Assembly: GCA_023382935.1 (NCBI GenBank)
Contig: JAHDXL010000002.1
Location: forward strand, 62,001 to 126,000
Length of the DNA stretch: 64,000 nt
Direction: 5' to 3'
Source: Phycisphaerales bacterium
GTDB taxonomy: Bacteria > Planctomycetota > Phycisphaerae > Phycisphaerales > UBA1924
In this document: in pieces, positions 46,538 through 55,428 of the stretch
Position numbering within the stretch: position 1 is the first letter of the stretch
Layout of the letters: each line of letters opens with the position of its first letter
Program-made: the position numbers and the translations under genes
The notes under the pieces: model-generated
The model's input: only the letters and a program-made list of their open reading frames with translations
Told to the model about the DNA's origin: nothing
Databases searched by the model: none

Positions 46538-47851
46538 ATGACGACTGGTTTCGCCACCGTGATCGAACATCCGGCCCCGATCTCCCCGAAGGAGCGTATC
46601 GAGGCGCTTGACGTGGTGCGAGGCTTTGCCATGCTCGGCATTCTCGGCCCCAACATCGTCTCATACGCCTGGCCCAGCGCCGCCATGACCAACCCAGCCG
46701 CGATGGGCGACACGCCGTGGAACGAGGCCGGTCACGCCATCACCGGCATCTTCTTTCTCGGCAAGATGATGGCCCTGTTTGCGATGCTGTTCGGCGCGGG
46801 CGTGATCGTGTACGGGAGGAAGTTCGAGCACGCGCCGAACTGTCGGCGCTGCGGGGCCGACCTGGCCGGACAAGATTCGGGACTGCCCTGCCTGCACTGC
46901 GGGCAGACAGATCCGCGCCGTGGTCGTCTGAGCGATGGCGCAGGCCTGTGGTACCGGCGCATCGGCTTCCTGCTGGTCTTCGGGATCCTCCACGGGGTGT
47001 TTCTGTGGTACGGCGACATCCTCACCTGGTACGCGCTGGCGGCCCTGTTGGCGGTGTGGTGGGTTCGTCGCCTCTCCCCCGGTGTGCAGATCAGCGTCGG
47101 AATCGCGCTCCACCTGGTCAGCACGCTCTTTCTGCTGGGCTTTACGGCGTTCGGCATGCTCGCCGTCGCGCAGGGGCACATGTCGCAGGACCAACTCATG
47201 GGCAGCCAGGCCGCCGAATTGCAGGGATACACCGGCACCTACCTCGACGGGCTGCTCGTGCGGCTGCCCACGCTGGCGCTGTTCTGGCTGGTGCTCGGGC
47301 CCATGTTCACCCCCGGCATTACCGGGCTGATGATGCTCGGCATGGGTCTGCTCCGCACCGGCGTCCTGTCGGGAAAGCGTTCGAACCGCTTCTACGCCGT
47401 GACGGCTGTCCTGGGGCTCGTGGGTGGACTGGGCGTCACGATCGCCGGCTTCTATGGGCTCGAAGCCCGGTGGCCCGGCTACGGGGGCTTCATCTGGCAG
47501 TCCTGTGCGCAGTTCGTCGGCATTCCGATCTCTCTCGGATACATGGCCGTTCTCATCCTCATGCTGCGTTCCGGGTCTTTCGGCTTCCTCATGCACCCCC
47601 TCGCTGCCGTCGGACGCATGGCCCTGTCCAACTACCTCCTCCAGACCATCCTCTGCACCACCTTCTTCTACGGGTACGGCTTTGGCTACTTCGCCAGAAT
47701 CACCTACCCCGGGCTCTTTCTCGTCATGCTGGCGGTCTGGGGCGTCAACATCGCCTTCAGCCTCGTGTGGATGAGGTACTTCCGCTTCGGCCCGGCCGAA
47801 TGGCTCTGGCGCTCGCTCACGTACCTGCGCCTCCAACCGATGCTCCGCTGA
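46538..47851 (+). CDS. DUF418-family membrane protein with inserted zinc ribbon
   Basis: A 437-residue protein with roughly nine membrane spans. The N-terminal block RIEALDVVRGFAMLGILGPN and the C-terminal LMHPLAAVGRMALSNYLLQT are typical of DUF418/YeiB-like proteins. Between the second and third spans there is a soluble insert with two CxxC pairs (Cys102, Cys105, Cys118, Cys121) in NCRRCGADLAG and LPCLHCGQ, which reads as a zinc ribbon. The DUF418 function is unknown, with a transport or acyltransfer role sometimes proposed. ATG 46538 follows GGAG. It lies downstream of the HAD gene on the same strand. Confidence 0.82.
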   Translation: MTTGFATVIEHPAPISPKERIEALDVVRGFAMLGILGPNIVSYAWPSAAMTNPAAMGDTPWNEAGHAITGIFFLGKMMALFAMLFGAGVIVYGRKFEHAPNCRRCGADLAGQDSGLPCLHCGQTDPRRGRLSDGAGLWYRRIGFLLVFGILHGVFLWYGDILTWYALAALLAVWWVRRLSPGVQISVGIALHLVSTLFLLGFTAFGMLAVAQGHMSQDQLMGSQAAELQGYTGTYLDGLLVRLPTLALFWLVLGPMFTPGITGLMMLGMGLLRTGVLSGKRSNRFYAVTAVLGLVGGLGVTIAGFYGLEARWPGYGGFIWQSCAQFVGIPISLGYMAVLILMLRSGSFGFLMHPLAAVGRMALSNYLLQTILCTTFFYGYGFGYFARITYPGLFLVMLAVWGVNIAFSLVWMRYFRFGPAEWLWRSLTYLRLQPMLR

Positions 47852-47893
47852 CTGCTTGGCCCGTACACTTGTCCGGAGTTCAGGAGTGGACGC

Positions 47894-48631
47894 ATGGAGG
47901 CGAGTTACAAGGCGCTGTGTTCCGACTTCTACGTCAACCAGAAGGTGAGCGTCAAACTCGACCTGCCCAGCACACGCGAGACCGTGCTCGACCTTTTCGA
48001 GCGCGTCCGGCGTGCCTTTCCCGGGATGCAGTCTTTCCGGCGATACGAAGAAGAACTGGCCCTGGAGTCGGACACGGCCGCCATCCCGCACCGATGGCTG
48101 GCCATTCGCCCCGGGCACATCCGATCGGGCGTGGTGAACGCTGATTCGCTGGAGGACGCTTACGGGCTGCATCGCTGTGTGCTCGAGGTGGCACCTTACT
48201 TTCTGAGCATCAGTTCGCTCGACATCGAGTTTGTCGAGTTGCTGTTTGGCTTTGACCTGCACGCCACGGGCAATCACGATGCGATCGTGGCCGCCGCTCT
48301 GGTCTCTGACTCTCCTCTCGGCACCCTGCTGGAGATCGACGGCGCCACGCCGGTTGACTTCCAGCCGCTCTTCGGTCTGCGGCTGGGCGGCGTGGGAGAA
48401 GGCATGGAGGCCCACTTCGAGGTCAAGACCCGCCGCACCCCCGACGAGGGCAAGCCCGACCCCATCAGCATCTACCTGACCATGCGTCAGTTCGACCCCG
48501 GCGGAAACGTGGAAGACCTGCCTGCGGTGCTCACCCGCTTGGCCGGTGAGGGTCAGCGCCTGGTTGATTCGACCCTGGTACCCTCGCTGCTGATGCCGAT
48601 ACGCTCGGCCATCACGACGATGGGAGGCTGA
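47894..48631 (+). CDS. Uncharacterised protein
   Basis: A 245-residue soluble protein not recognised. The sequence is acidic and mixed alpha/beta (FYVNQKVSVKLDLPSTRETV, GLHRCVLEVAPYFLSISSLD, LELLFGFDL-like stretches, FEVKTRRTPDEG), with no signal peptide, membrane segment or catalytic motif. Codon use matches its neighbours and the ATG follows AGGAG, so it is a real gene. It is coupled to the next small membrane protein (3 bp gap). Confidence 0.72.
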   Translation: MEASYKALCSDFYVNQKVSVKLDLPSTRETVLDLFERVRRAFPGMQSFRRYEEELALESDTAAIPHRWLAIRPGHIRSGVVNADSLEDAYGLHRCVLEVAPYFLSISSLDIEFVELLFGFDLHATGNHDAIVAAALVSDSPLGTLLEIDGATPVDFQPLFGLRLGGVGEGMEAHFEVKTRRTPDEGKPDPISIYLTMRQFDPGGNVEDLPAVLTRLAGEGQRLVDSTLVPSLLMPIRSAITTMGG

Positions 48632-48634
48632 CGC

Positions 48635-49024
48635 GTGCTCATGCTCCTGGCGCAAAATAGCGCCGACAGGCAACTGGGCCCAATGCTGACGCAGTTGGGC
48701 CTGCTCATCGGACTGGTGGTTTTCACCGGGCTGATCATTCTGCTGATCCGCAAGTGGTTGTTCAGCCAGGGCGAGGAGGCCGTGACCGGCTCGATGTTTG
48801 ACGATCTGCGTCGACTGCGGGATGCGGGCGAGATCTCCGAGGTGGAGTATGACTACTTGCGCAAGTGCATCGCGAACAAGGCAGCCGGGAAGGAACCTCC
48901 CCCGCGCCCGCCCGAACTGGCGCCGACGGAATTGCGGGCCCGTCCGGGGTTTGACCTGACGGGGCAGCCGCTTCCGCCCGAGGTGATCCGGGCGATGGAA
49001 CGGGAGCGCCGAAACGGCGCGTAG
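48635..49024 (+). CDS. Small single-span membrane protein
   Basis: A 129-residue protein: one membrane helix (LTQLGLLIGLVVFTGLIILLI, about 18-40) followed by a cytosolic part. The segment MFDDLRRLRDAGEISEVEYDYLRKCIA resembles the SHOCT-type short helical motif that appears at protein ends; the rest is Pro-rich. GTG 48635 starts 3 bp after the preceding stop, so the two genes are probably translated together. No function is known. Confidence 0.7.
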   Translation: MLMLLAQNSADRQLGPMLTQLGLLIGLVVFTGLIILLIRKWLFSQGEEAVTGSMFDDLRRLRDAGEISEVEYDYLRKCIANKAAGKEPPPRPPELAPTELRARPGFDLTGQPLPPEVIRAMERERRNGA

Positions 49025-49155
49025 ACCGCGTTCTTATCGGGCGAAGCCGGAAATCCACCCGCGCGGGGGTCTTCCGATTTGAGATTCCTAGAGTGAACGT
49101 CGATAGTTGATGAACAGTCCTGCACACGCTCCCCCGTCCGTAAGAAGAGGGATCC

Positions 49156-50562
49156 ATGCCCGAACATTCTGAAGCGCAGAACTCCAAGCCTTCACCCGTC
49201 GGTAGCCGCGGGCAGGGCCCGGGCGGGGGCTCGGGACAATCCGCCTCCTCGGGCGGCGGTGGGTCCGACGCCGGGGGAGGCTCCGGGTCTGGCAGCGGCG
49301 GCTTCCGCGGGCGCCGGGTGACCACCTGCTCCTTCTGCGGCAAGACCAGCCGCGAAGTGGGCCCGATGGTCGAAGGGCCCAACGAGGTCTACATCTGCTC
49401 GAACTGCGTCGACCTGTGCCAGAACATCTTCAGGCAGGAGCGTCGCCGCGTCAGTTCCATCTCCGGCTCGCTGTCTGAGATCCCCGCCCCGCGTGAGATC
49501 AAGGAGTTTCTCGACCAGTACGTCATCGGGCAGAACCTGGCCAAGCGGGCACTGTCCGTCGCAGTGCATACGCACTATAAGCGCCTGCTCCACGCTGAGA
49601 GCGACTGCGCCAACGACATTGAACTGGACAAGTCCAATATTCTGCTGATGGGACCGACCGGGAGCGGCAAGACGCTGCTGGCCCGAACGCTGGCCCGTTT
49701 GCTCAAGGTGCCGTTCGCCATCGGCGACGCGACCACGCTGACCGAGGCCGGTTACGTCGGTGAAGACGTCGAGAACCTGCTGCTCAAACTGCTCCAGGCG
49801 GCCGACTTTGATCTGGAAGCGGCGCAGCGCGGCATCATCTACATCGACGAGGTGGACAAGATCGGCAAGACCTCGAACAACGTCTCGATCACCCGCGACG
49901 TCTCGGGCGAGGGCGTGCAGCAGAGTCTGCTCAAGATGCTCGAAGGCACGGTGGCCAACGTCCCCCCGCAGGGCGGCCGCAAGCACCCCGAGCAGCAGTA
50001 CATCCAGTTTGACACGCGGCACGTGCTGTTCATCTGCGGCGGCACCTTCGTCGGCATCGAAGACATCATCCGGCGTCGCGTTGGCAAGAGCCGCATCGGC
50101 TTCTCAGGCGTTGCCCAGCCGGAGACCGAGCGGGCCAAGGAAACCGAGTCGCTCCTGTCGCAGGTGACCAACGAAGACGTGGTGAGTTTCGGCATGATCC
50201 CCGAACTGGTGGGTCGTTTGCCCGTCATCGCGCCGCTCATGCCACTCTCCAACGAGGCGTTGGTGCAGATCCTCACCGAGCCCAAGAACGCGCTGGTGCG
50301 CCAGTACCAGCACCTGTTCAGCCTCGAAGGAGCCAAGTTGACCTTCACCGACGACGCGCTCAAGGCCATGGCCGAGCGTGCCTCCAAGCGGGCCACCGGC
50401 GCTCGTGCCCTCCGGGCCGTGATGGAAGAGTTGATGCTCGACCTGATGTATGAACTGCCCGACCAGGATAACGAAGGGGCCGAGTACGTCATCGACCGCT
50501 ACGCGATCGAGAACGCCCACGCGCTGGCCGACGTTCGCGTGCCCAAGACCAAGACAGCCTGA
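49156..50562 (+). CDS. clpX: ATP-dependent Clp protease ATP-binding subunit ClpX
   Basis: AAA+ unfoldase delivering substrates to ClpP. A 468-residue protein: an unusual Gly/Ser-rich stretch (about residues 15-50), then the zinc-binding domain (Cys58, Cys61, Cys81, Cys84), AAA+ core with Walker A GPTGSGKT (166-173), pore loop GYVGED, Walker [11 protein letters not shown] and sensor-2 [15 protein letters not shown]. coli ClpX is 424 residues and its zinc domain begins near residue 15. The ATG follows AGAGGG. ClpP, often directly upstream, is not in this window. A convergent terminator follows. Confidence 0.95.
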   Translation: MPEHSEAQNSKPSPVGSRGQGPGGGSGQSASSGGGGSDAGGGSGSGSGGFRGRRVTTCSFCGKTSREVGPMVEGPNEVYICSNCVDLCQNIFRQERRRVSSISGSLSEIPAPREIKEFLDQYVIGQNLAKRALSVAVHTHYKRLLHAESDCANDIELDKSNILLMGPTGSGKTLLARTLARLLKVPFAIGDATTLTEAGYVGEDVENLLLKLLQAADFDLEAAQRGIIYIDEVDKIGKTSNNVSITRDVSGEGVQQSLLKMLEGTVANVPPQGGRKHPEQQYIQFDTRHVLFICGGTFVGIEDIIRRRVGKSRIGFSGVAQPETERAKETESLLSQVTNEDVVSFGMIPELVGRLPVIAPLMPLSNEALVQILTEPKNALVRQYQHLFSLEGAKLTFTDDALKAMAERASKRATGARALRAVMEELMLDLMYELPDQDNEGAEYVIDRYAIENAHALADVRVPKTKTA

Positions 50563-50600
50563 TCGACGCTCTCGTCGTCAGGCTGACCCATGCCAGCAAC

Positions 50601-50626
50601 ACAACGCTCCCGACTGGGAGCGTTGT
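50601..50626. terminator. Bidirectional terminator between clpX and the 50648-51871 gene
   Basis: Perfect 11-bp stem ACAACGCTCCC (50601-50611) / GGGAGCGTTGT (50616-50626), followed rightward by GCAATTTCTGTTT. The two flanking genes converge on it. Confidence 0.75.
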
Positions 50627-50647
50627 GCAATTTCTGTTTGAAGCGCA

Positions 50648-51871
50648 TCACACCGCCAGTTCGCTGGCGCCCCAGTGACGCTGTCCGGCCACGTCGACGC
50701 CGATGGCCAGGTGCAGGCGAACCCGTCCGCCGATCAGCGGGGCCAGGGCGGCGTAGCGGTCGCTGACCAAGTGCAGATGCACCTCTGGGCGATCGCCCAG
50801 GCGATGGTCGACCGCGCAGAGCATGGCCGCGTGACGGGCGACAAAGGCCTCGGCCAGCAAAAGGGATCGTTCGACATCCGGAGTGGAGACACCTTCGACG
50901 CCGCCGGTCACTGCGTGCAGTCGGCCGAGCCGATCAACGCCGAACGACACCCCCGGTGCGTCCGGGCAGCGAAGCCCGACCGGCTCGATACCCGGAAGCA
51001 TCGCCAGCAGATTGCGCTGCTTCAGCGTGGGCGAGGGGGCCGGTGTGCACGCTGTCGGCGTGGGATCCGGATGTGCCGTGGGCTCCTGGGCCGCTTTGCC
51101 TTGCGTTTCGCCAGCCAGTCCATTACGGGGCATGTCGTCTTCCGGAGCAAAGGGATCGAACGCAGAAGTTTCCGGCTCGGGTGCGGCCACCCGGGGCAGC
51201 CTGTAGATGCTTCCCTGCACCGGATGCCCGAGGAATCGGTCAGAGGTGTCGCGGAGTCGAGTCAAAGCCGCCTCGGCCGCCGCTTCGTCGTCGGCGATCA
51301 TCCCAATCTCAACCAGATGAAACTGCCGCGGCGACAGGGCCGCGATCGACTTGACCTGCCGGTAACTGGCCACCACATCGGACTCGCGCGTCGTCGAGAG
51401 GACGGTAATCGCGTCGGGCGGATCGCTGAGGCTTTCCAGCCCGGCGATCAGCCGACCAATCTCTTCCTGTCTGGGGAGCAGCACCACCACGCGCTGGCAG
51501 CGACGGGCCACATCTGACACGGCCGTGGCGATCGACGCACGTCGTTCGCCCAGCGACACGTGACGCCCATGCACCCACGCGACCCAGCCCGCGCCGGCGT
51601 GACGCACGCACCCCAGCGGCTGGCCGCTGCGGTTGCCGATGCTGCTGCAGAATTGCTCAAAGGCTTGGTCGGGTTCGTCGAGGTGTGCGGCGACAACCAG
51701 TTCCAGCCGAGAACCCCCGGAACCGGTCGGGCCGCCATGGCGCGGTTCCATTCGGCGGACCGGCTCAGCCTCTCCGAGGAACAAATCCACCAGCGCGTCG
51801 CAATCTGCTTCACGCACCGATTCGAGTCTTGAGAATGCCGAGCGTTCGACGCCCTTGATTTCGTGTTCCAT
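50648..51871 (-). CDS. Uncharacterised protein encoded after parA
   Basis: A 407-residue protein with no signal peptide or membrane span. Residues about 120-230 have an alternating strand/helix pattern, VSDVARRCQRVVVLLPRQ, DAITVLSTTRESDVVASYRQ and FHLVEIGMIADDEAAAEAAL, resembling the latter half of MinD/FlhG-type ATPases. The Walker A motif is absent. A Pro-rich linker (about 245-300) and a second alpha/beta domain follow. ATG 51871 follows GAGG; the open frame to 51910 lacks a site. It is the gene immediately downstream of parA (84 bp), so a partner role is inferred. Confidence 0.65.
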   Translation of the reverse strand: MEHEIKGVERSAFSRLESVREADCDALVDLFLGEAEPVRRMEPRHGGPTGSGGSRLELVVAAHLDEPDQAFEQFCSSIGNRSGQPLGCVRHAGAGWVAWVHGRHVSLGERRASIATAVSDVARRCQRVVVLLPRQEEIGRLIAGLESLSDPPDAITVLSTTRESDVVASYRQVKSIAALSPRQFHLVEIGMIADDEAAAEAALTRLRDTSDRFLGHPVQGSIYRLPRVAAPEPETSAFDPFAPEDDMPRNGLAGETQGKAAQEPTAHPDPTPTACTPAPSPTLKQRNLLAMLPGIEPVGLRCPDAPGVSFGVDRLGRLHAVTGGVEGVSTPDVERSLLLAEAFVARHAAMLCAVDHRLGDRPEVHLHLVSDRYAALAPLIGGRVRLHLAIGVDVAGQRHWGASELAV

Positions 51872-51955
51872 CAAGGCCTCACGGGGAGTCAGACGTGCGA
51901 CGCCTCCCACGGCGGCCTTATTCTCACCGATCCGCGCCCACTTTGCAAGTCGGGC

Positions 51956-52942
51956 CTACGCCGGCTTGGACATTCCATGGGATCGCAGGAAGATTTCGTC
52001 GGCCCGATCCCCCGTGTTCGCGGCGGTGTCTGGCGCACTCCCCGGCGCTAGGTCGATGATGGTCGGTCCTTTTTGCGCAATCATGTCGTCGATGGCCGAG
52101 TGCAGATCGCTCAGTTCGGCTGAGTCGACCTCGTCCGGTTCGAGCGAGCGGTCGATGCCGGCGTGCTCGATAAGCCACTCGCCCAGGTCCCGGTAATCGA
52201 GGGCGCCGTGACTTTCCGGGGCATAGTCGTCCACCGGCTGCCCGAACGAACTGGCTTCCTTCAAGGCCGTGTCAAACCGCACCTGCATGGGGATGACATA
52301 CTCGGGGAACTGGCGGCGCAACTCATCGAGCAGGTCGCGTGCCAGTGGGCTGTCCGGGTCGTGCAGCGTGGGGAGCAGGCGCGTCCGCACCCGCATGCCC
52401 AGACGCCGGGCCAGCGAGCGGACCGTCGCCACCTGCCGTGCCGCCCCCTGCAGGCTGAAATAACTCGTTTCAACGGGAATCAGGATTTCCTTCGCCGCTG
52501 CCAGCGCGTTGTAGGTCAGCAGCCCAATGGAGGGCGGGCAGTCGATCAGGCACACGTCGTACCCGGCCGGGCTGGCGTCGCGAATCCGTTCGATGGCCCG
52601 CATCAGCCTGCGTTCCTTGTCCTCCGCCGAGACCAGCGGACTCTTGGGGCTTTCCAGGGCCGCGAGTTTCATCCGGCTCGGCGCCAGGTCGAGGTTCCGA
52701 GCCACGCGCCAGAGCAATCGCGAGCAGTCGATCGGCTTGTCCTCAGGCGTCATCATCGCGTCGGCAATGTCGATCTCGATCCGCGACTCGGGCACCGCCA
52801 GGCCGGCGGCGCAATGCCCCTGCGGGTCCAGGTCGACCAAGAGAGTCTTGAAGTTCCGCTTGGCCAGAATCGACGCCAGGCTGATGGCTGTGGTTGTCTT
52901 TCCGCATCCACCCTTCTGGTTGATGATCGCGATGACCCGCAA
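51956..52942 (-). CDS. ParA/Soj-type ATPase (orphan, no ParB nearby)
   Basis: A 328-residue ParA-family ATPase. It starts at the conserved strand: RVIAIINQKGGCGKTTTAIS with the deviant Walker A KGGCGKTT (residues 10-17), LLVDLDPQGHCAAGLA, and VCLIDCPPSIGLLTYNALAA with the Walker B-like Asp. TTG 52942 is chosen as start because AAAGGGG precedes it by 7 nt and the protein then begins in register with the fold; GTG 52960 and 52981 are open upstream. There is no ParB or parS-like repeat near it, so a chromosome-partition role is not established; organelle or protein positioning is an alternative. Confidence 0.85.
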   Translation of the reverse strand: MRVIAIINQKGGCGKTTTAISLASILAKRNFKTLLVDLDPQGHCAAGLAVPESRIEIDIADAMMTPEDKPIDCSRLLWRVARNLDLAPSRMKLAALESPKSPLVSAEDKERRLMRAIERIRDASPAGYDVCLIDCPPSIGLLTYNALAAAKEILIPVETSYFSLQGAARQVATVRSLARRLGMRVRTRLLPTLHDPDSPLARDLLDELRRQFPEYVIPMQVRFDTALKEASSFGQPVDDYAPESHGALDYRDLGEWLIEHAGIDRSLEPDEVDSAELSDLHSAIDDMIAQKGPTIIDLAPGSAPDTAANTGDRADEIFLRSHGMSKPA

Positions 52943-53057
52943 CGCTGCACCCCTTTCCACGCTGGTACCGGGAGCACGCACCGGAGGTGACGAGAGAACG
53001 ACACCTTGTTGTCACGGTTATCGGGTCCGTAACGGCAAAGGCTCAAAAAAGGTGACC

Positions 53058-54215
53058 TCACGGGACAGATATCGACGCGATGCCCCGTATCACGGCCGTC
53101 GGCTCGGGTGATTGCACCACCGAGGCTCGTCCCCGCCCGGTCGGGAGCACCAGGCGCATCGCGCCTGCGATGGACTTTTTGTCCGAGGCCATGCGTTCCA
53201 AGACCCTTTCGCCAGGGGGGAGCCGCCGTACTCCGATCGGCAAACCCGCTTCCTCCAGCAAGTTGCGCACGCGCACTGCCTCGGCAATCTCGAAAAGCCC
53301 CAGCGCTACCGCCGTGGCGCACGCGGCCTGAAGACCAAGCGCCACGGCCTCTCCGTGCAGCAACGGGGCATGCACCGGGTCGCCATCGGGTGAGATCCCG
53401 GGGAGCGTTTCGATCGCATGGGCAAAGGTGTGCCCGAGATTCAGCAGCGCCCTCCCGCCCGACTCGTCGAGTTCGCGTTCGTCCGAGCCAACCACGGCGG
53501 CCTTGACCGCCACGTTGCGGGCCACCAGTTCAACCAGTGCGTTCGGTGCTCGCTTCAGAATGGCGCCGATGGCGTGGCTGGTCCAGTCCCACAGTCCGGG
53601 GTCACCCCAGTCCGCGCTGATCATCGCGTGCTTGATGCACTCGGCCAGCCCGGCGCGGAACTCGCGGACGGGAAGCGTCTGAAGCGCATCGACCGACGCG
53701 ACAACCAGTTCGGGCTGGTGGAACGTGCCGACGTAGTTCTTGAGCAGTACGCCCTCGTGCCGCAGGTTGACGCCGGTCTTGCCCCCGACCGAGGCGTCGA
53801 CCATCGCCAGCAGCGTCGTGGGGCACTGGATGACGCGCAGCCCGCGCTTGAAGGTGGCCCCGACAAACCCCGCCACGTCGCCGACAATGCCGCCGCCCAG
53901 CGCGACGACCAAGTCGTGGCGATCCAGTCTGGCCGCCGCTGCCCGCGTGTGCAGAAACTCGGCCTGCGCGAGCACCTTGTTGCTCTCCGAGGCCTCAAAT
54001 GCCTGCAATACCGGAACGCACCCGGCGGCGGTCAGCGAGCGCCCGCACGACTCGACGAGGGCCGTCGGCAGCCTGGCGTCGTGAATCAGCAACGCCTTGC
54101 GGGCGTTACTCACCACCGGGCGGACGAGCCCGCCCAGAGAAGCAAGCAGCCCCGAGCCCACGATCACGTCGTAGGACTTCGACGACGCTTGGACTCGGAC
54201 GGTGCGCTGGTTCAC
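53058..54215 (-). CDS. aroB: 3-dehydroquinate synthase
   Basis: Second step of the shikimate pathway, converting DAHP to 3-dehydroquinate with NAD and a divalent metal. A 385-residue protein: VVALGGGIVGDVAGFVGATF (nucleotide binding), PTTLLAMVDASVGGKTGVN, the metal ligand in GLAECIKHAMI, and LNLGHTFAHAIE and LLHGEAVALGL with metal His residues. GTG 54215 overlaps the rsfS stop by 4 bp (GTGA) and precedes MNQRTVRV-like sequence; ATG 54236, inside rsfS, is the alternative. It is the last of a run of overlapping genes; parA follows 115 bp further on. Confidence 0.94.
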   Translation of the reverse strand: MNQRTVRVQASSKSYDVIVGSGLLASLGGLVRPVVSNARKALLIHDARLPTALVESCGRSLTAAGCVPVLQAFEASESNKVLAQAEFLHTRAAAARLDRHDLVVALGGGIVGDVAGFVGATFKRGLRVIQCPTTLLAMVDASVGGKTGVNLRHEGVLLKNYVGTFHQPELVVASVDALQTLPVREFRAGLAECIKHAMISADWGDPGLWDWTSHAIGAILKRAPNALVELVARNVAVKAAVVGSDERELDESGGRALLNLGHTFAHAIETLPGISPDGDPVHAPLLHGEAVALGLQAACATAVALGLFEIAEAVRVRNLLEEAGLPIGVRRLPPGERVLERMASDKKSIAGAMRLVLPTGRGRASVVQSPEPTAVIRGIASISVP

Positions 54216-54631
54216 GCCTGTTCCCGGTCGTTCCATGCTACCCGCGTCGCGTCGCCCCAGAGCATCTCTAGGTCGTAGTACGCCCGCGTGTTGGGCTCGA
54301 AGAGGTGCACCACGACATCGACGAAGTCGGCCAGCAGCCACAGCGACTGGTCGTCGCGGTTGGTCTGAAGGCGTCCGACCCGGTTCTCGACGGCCAGTTC
54401 CTCGATGTGCTGGAGGGCCGAGCCCATTTGCCGCTGCGAGGTGCCCGATCCGATGACGACGTAGTCGGTGACGTTGCTCAGCCCCCGCACGTCGAGCACG
54501 ACGATGTCCTCGCACTTATCGTCTCGCAGCGAGCGGGCGACGTCGGTTGCGAAACGCCGGACCGACTCGGGGTCGGCCAGAGATCCTGCCCGGGTGCCCG
54601 CGACGGGTTGTTGTTCGATCGGCTCTTTCAT
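54212..54631 (-). CDS. rsfS: Ribosomal silencing factor RsfS
   Basis: Binds ribosomal protein uL14 and blocks subunit joining when nutrients are low. A 139-residue protein with the family core: DDKCEDIVVLDVRGLSNVTD, YVVIGSGTSQRQMGSALQ, SLWLLADFVDVVVHLFEPN and the end YYDLEMLWGDA. The N-terminal 25 residues are extra. The ATG overlaps the methyltransferase stop by 4 bp (54628-54631). Confidence 0.94.
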   Translation of the reverse strand: MKEPIEQQPVAGTRAGSLADPESVRRFATDVARSLRDDKCEDIVVLDVRGLSNVTDYVVIGSGTSQRQMGSALQHIEELAVENRVGRLQTNRDDQSLWLLADFVDVVVHLFEPNTRAYYDLEMLWGDATRVAWNDREQA

Positions 54632-55428
54632 TGGTCAAGGTTAGACGCGCCGGCGTCCGGATCATCCGGCGCCGGCTTTCCAAACACCGTCATGCCCTGT
54701 CCGAGGCGGCTTCGGCTCCAATCCCTGATCGGGAAGAGCATGTCCTGGTCGGCGTCTTCCGCCCTACCCCAGATGGCCAGGCACCCGCCGCCCGCCAGGC
54801 AGCGGCACAGTTCGCCCAGCGTCGGCTCATCGAGTTCTCCGGCCGGGCAGACGATGGCGTCGAACGAGCCGTCGAGTTCGCCCCGCAGCGACTCGATGCC
54901 GCCACGTTCGATGGCCAGGTGCGGCGCGGGATAGCGTCGCCGGGCGAAACGCACCGATTCGCCGTCACGTTCCAGGGCGACCACGCCCCCGGAAGGACCG
55001 ACCGTCCGGGCGAGCAGGGCCGCTCCAGCCCCGGTGCCCGCGGCCAGTTCGAGCACGCGCATGCCCGGCTTGATGATGCGATCCAGTGCCTCATATGCCG
55101 GCAGGCGCGGGTCGGGCATCAGGTCGGCGTAGATCCGGGTGTGCTGGCAGCGGATGCGCATGCCTGAGTTGTCGGGGAAACGCACGAGGTAGTCCTTTGA
55201 TCCGGTCGCCTCCGAAGCCAGGGCGCGCGCCAGGGGAACGGCGTCGCGTTCGGTGTAGCGCACCTGATCGACCGTTACGGCATTGCGCATCCCCAGCAGG
55301 TGGCGCACGGTCTGCAGAAACGCCCGCAGCCGTCGCCGCCGCTGCAACCGCCGGCGCGATCGCTCACGCGCCTCGGCATCGCCGACGCGGACGGCCCGGC
55401 GCAGCGCGGCTCCCTGAGCCGGCTTCAC
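54628..55428 (-). CDS. SAM-dependent methyltransferase, substrate unknown
   Basis: A 266-residue class I methyltransferase. The SAM motif MRVLELAAGTGAGAALLA, then GGVVALERDGESVRFARRRY and FDAIVCPAGE, are Rossmann-type. The N-terminal 100 residues begin with a very basic stretch (RERSRRRLQRRRRLRAFLQT), suggesting RNA or ribosome contact, but no family name is secure. GTG 55428 follows GGGAGG and overlaps the preceding stop by 4 bp (GTGA, 55425-55428); GTG 55446 is less likely. It lies in the run that leads to rsfS and aroB. Confidence 0.76.
   Translation of the reverse strand: MKPAQGAALRRAVRVGDAEARERSRRRLQRRRRLRAFLQTVRHLLGMRNAVTVDQVRYTERDAVPLARALASEATGSKDYLVRFPDNSGMRIRCQHTRIYADLMPDPRLPAYEALDRIIKPGMRVLELAAGTGAGAALLARTVGPSGGVVALERDGESVRFARRRYPAPHLAIERGGIESLRGELDGSFDAIVCPAGELDEPTLGELCRCLAGGGCLAIWGRAEDADQDMLFPIRDWSRSRLGQGMTVFGKPAPDDPDAGASNLDQ

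Noticed and set aside
46661-48673. 670-codon leftward open frame opposite the DUF418 and downstream genes
   Set aside because: Composition is Gln/His/Glu-rich repeat-like; the opposite strand has well supported genes with ribosome sites.
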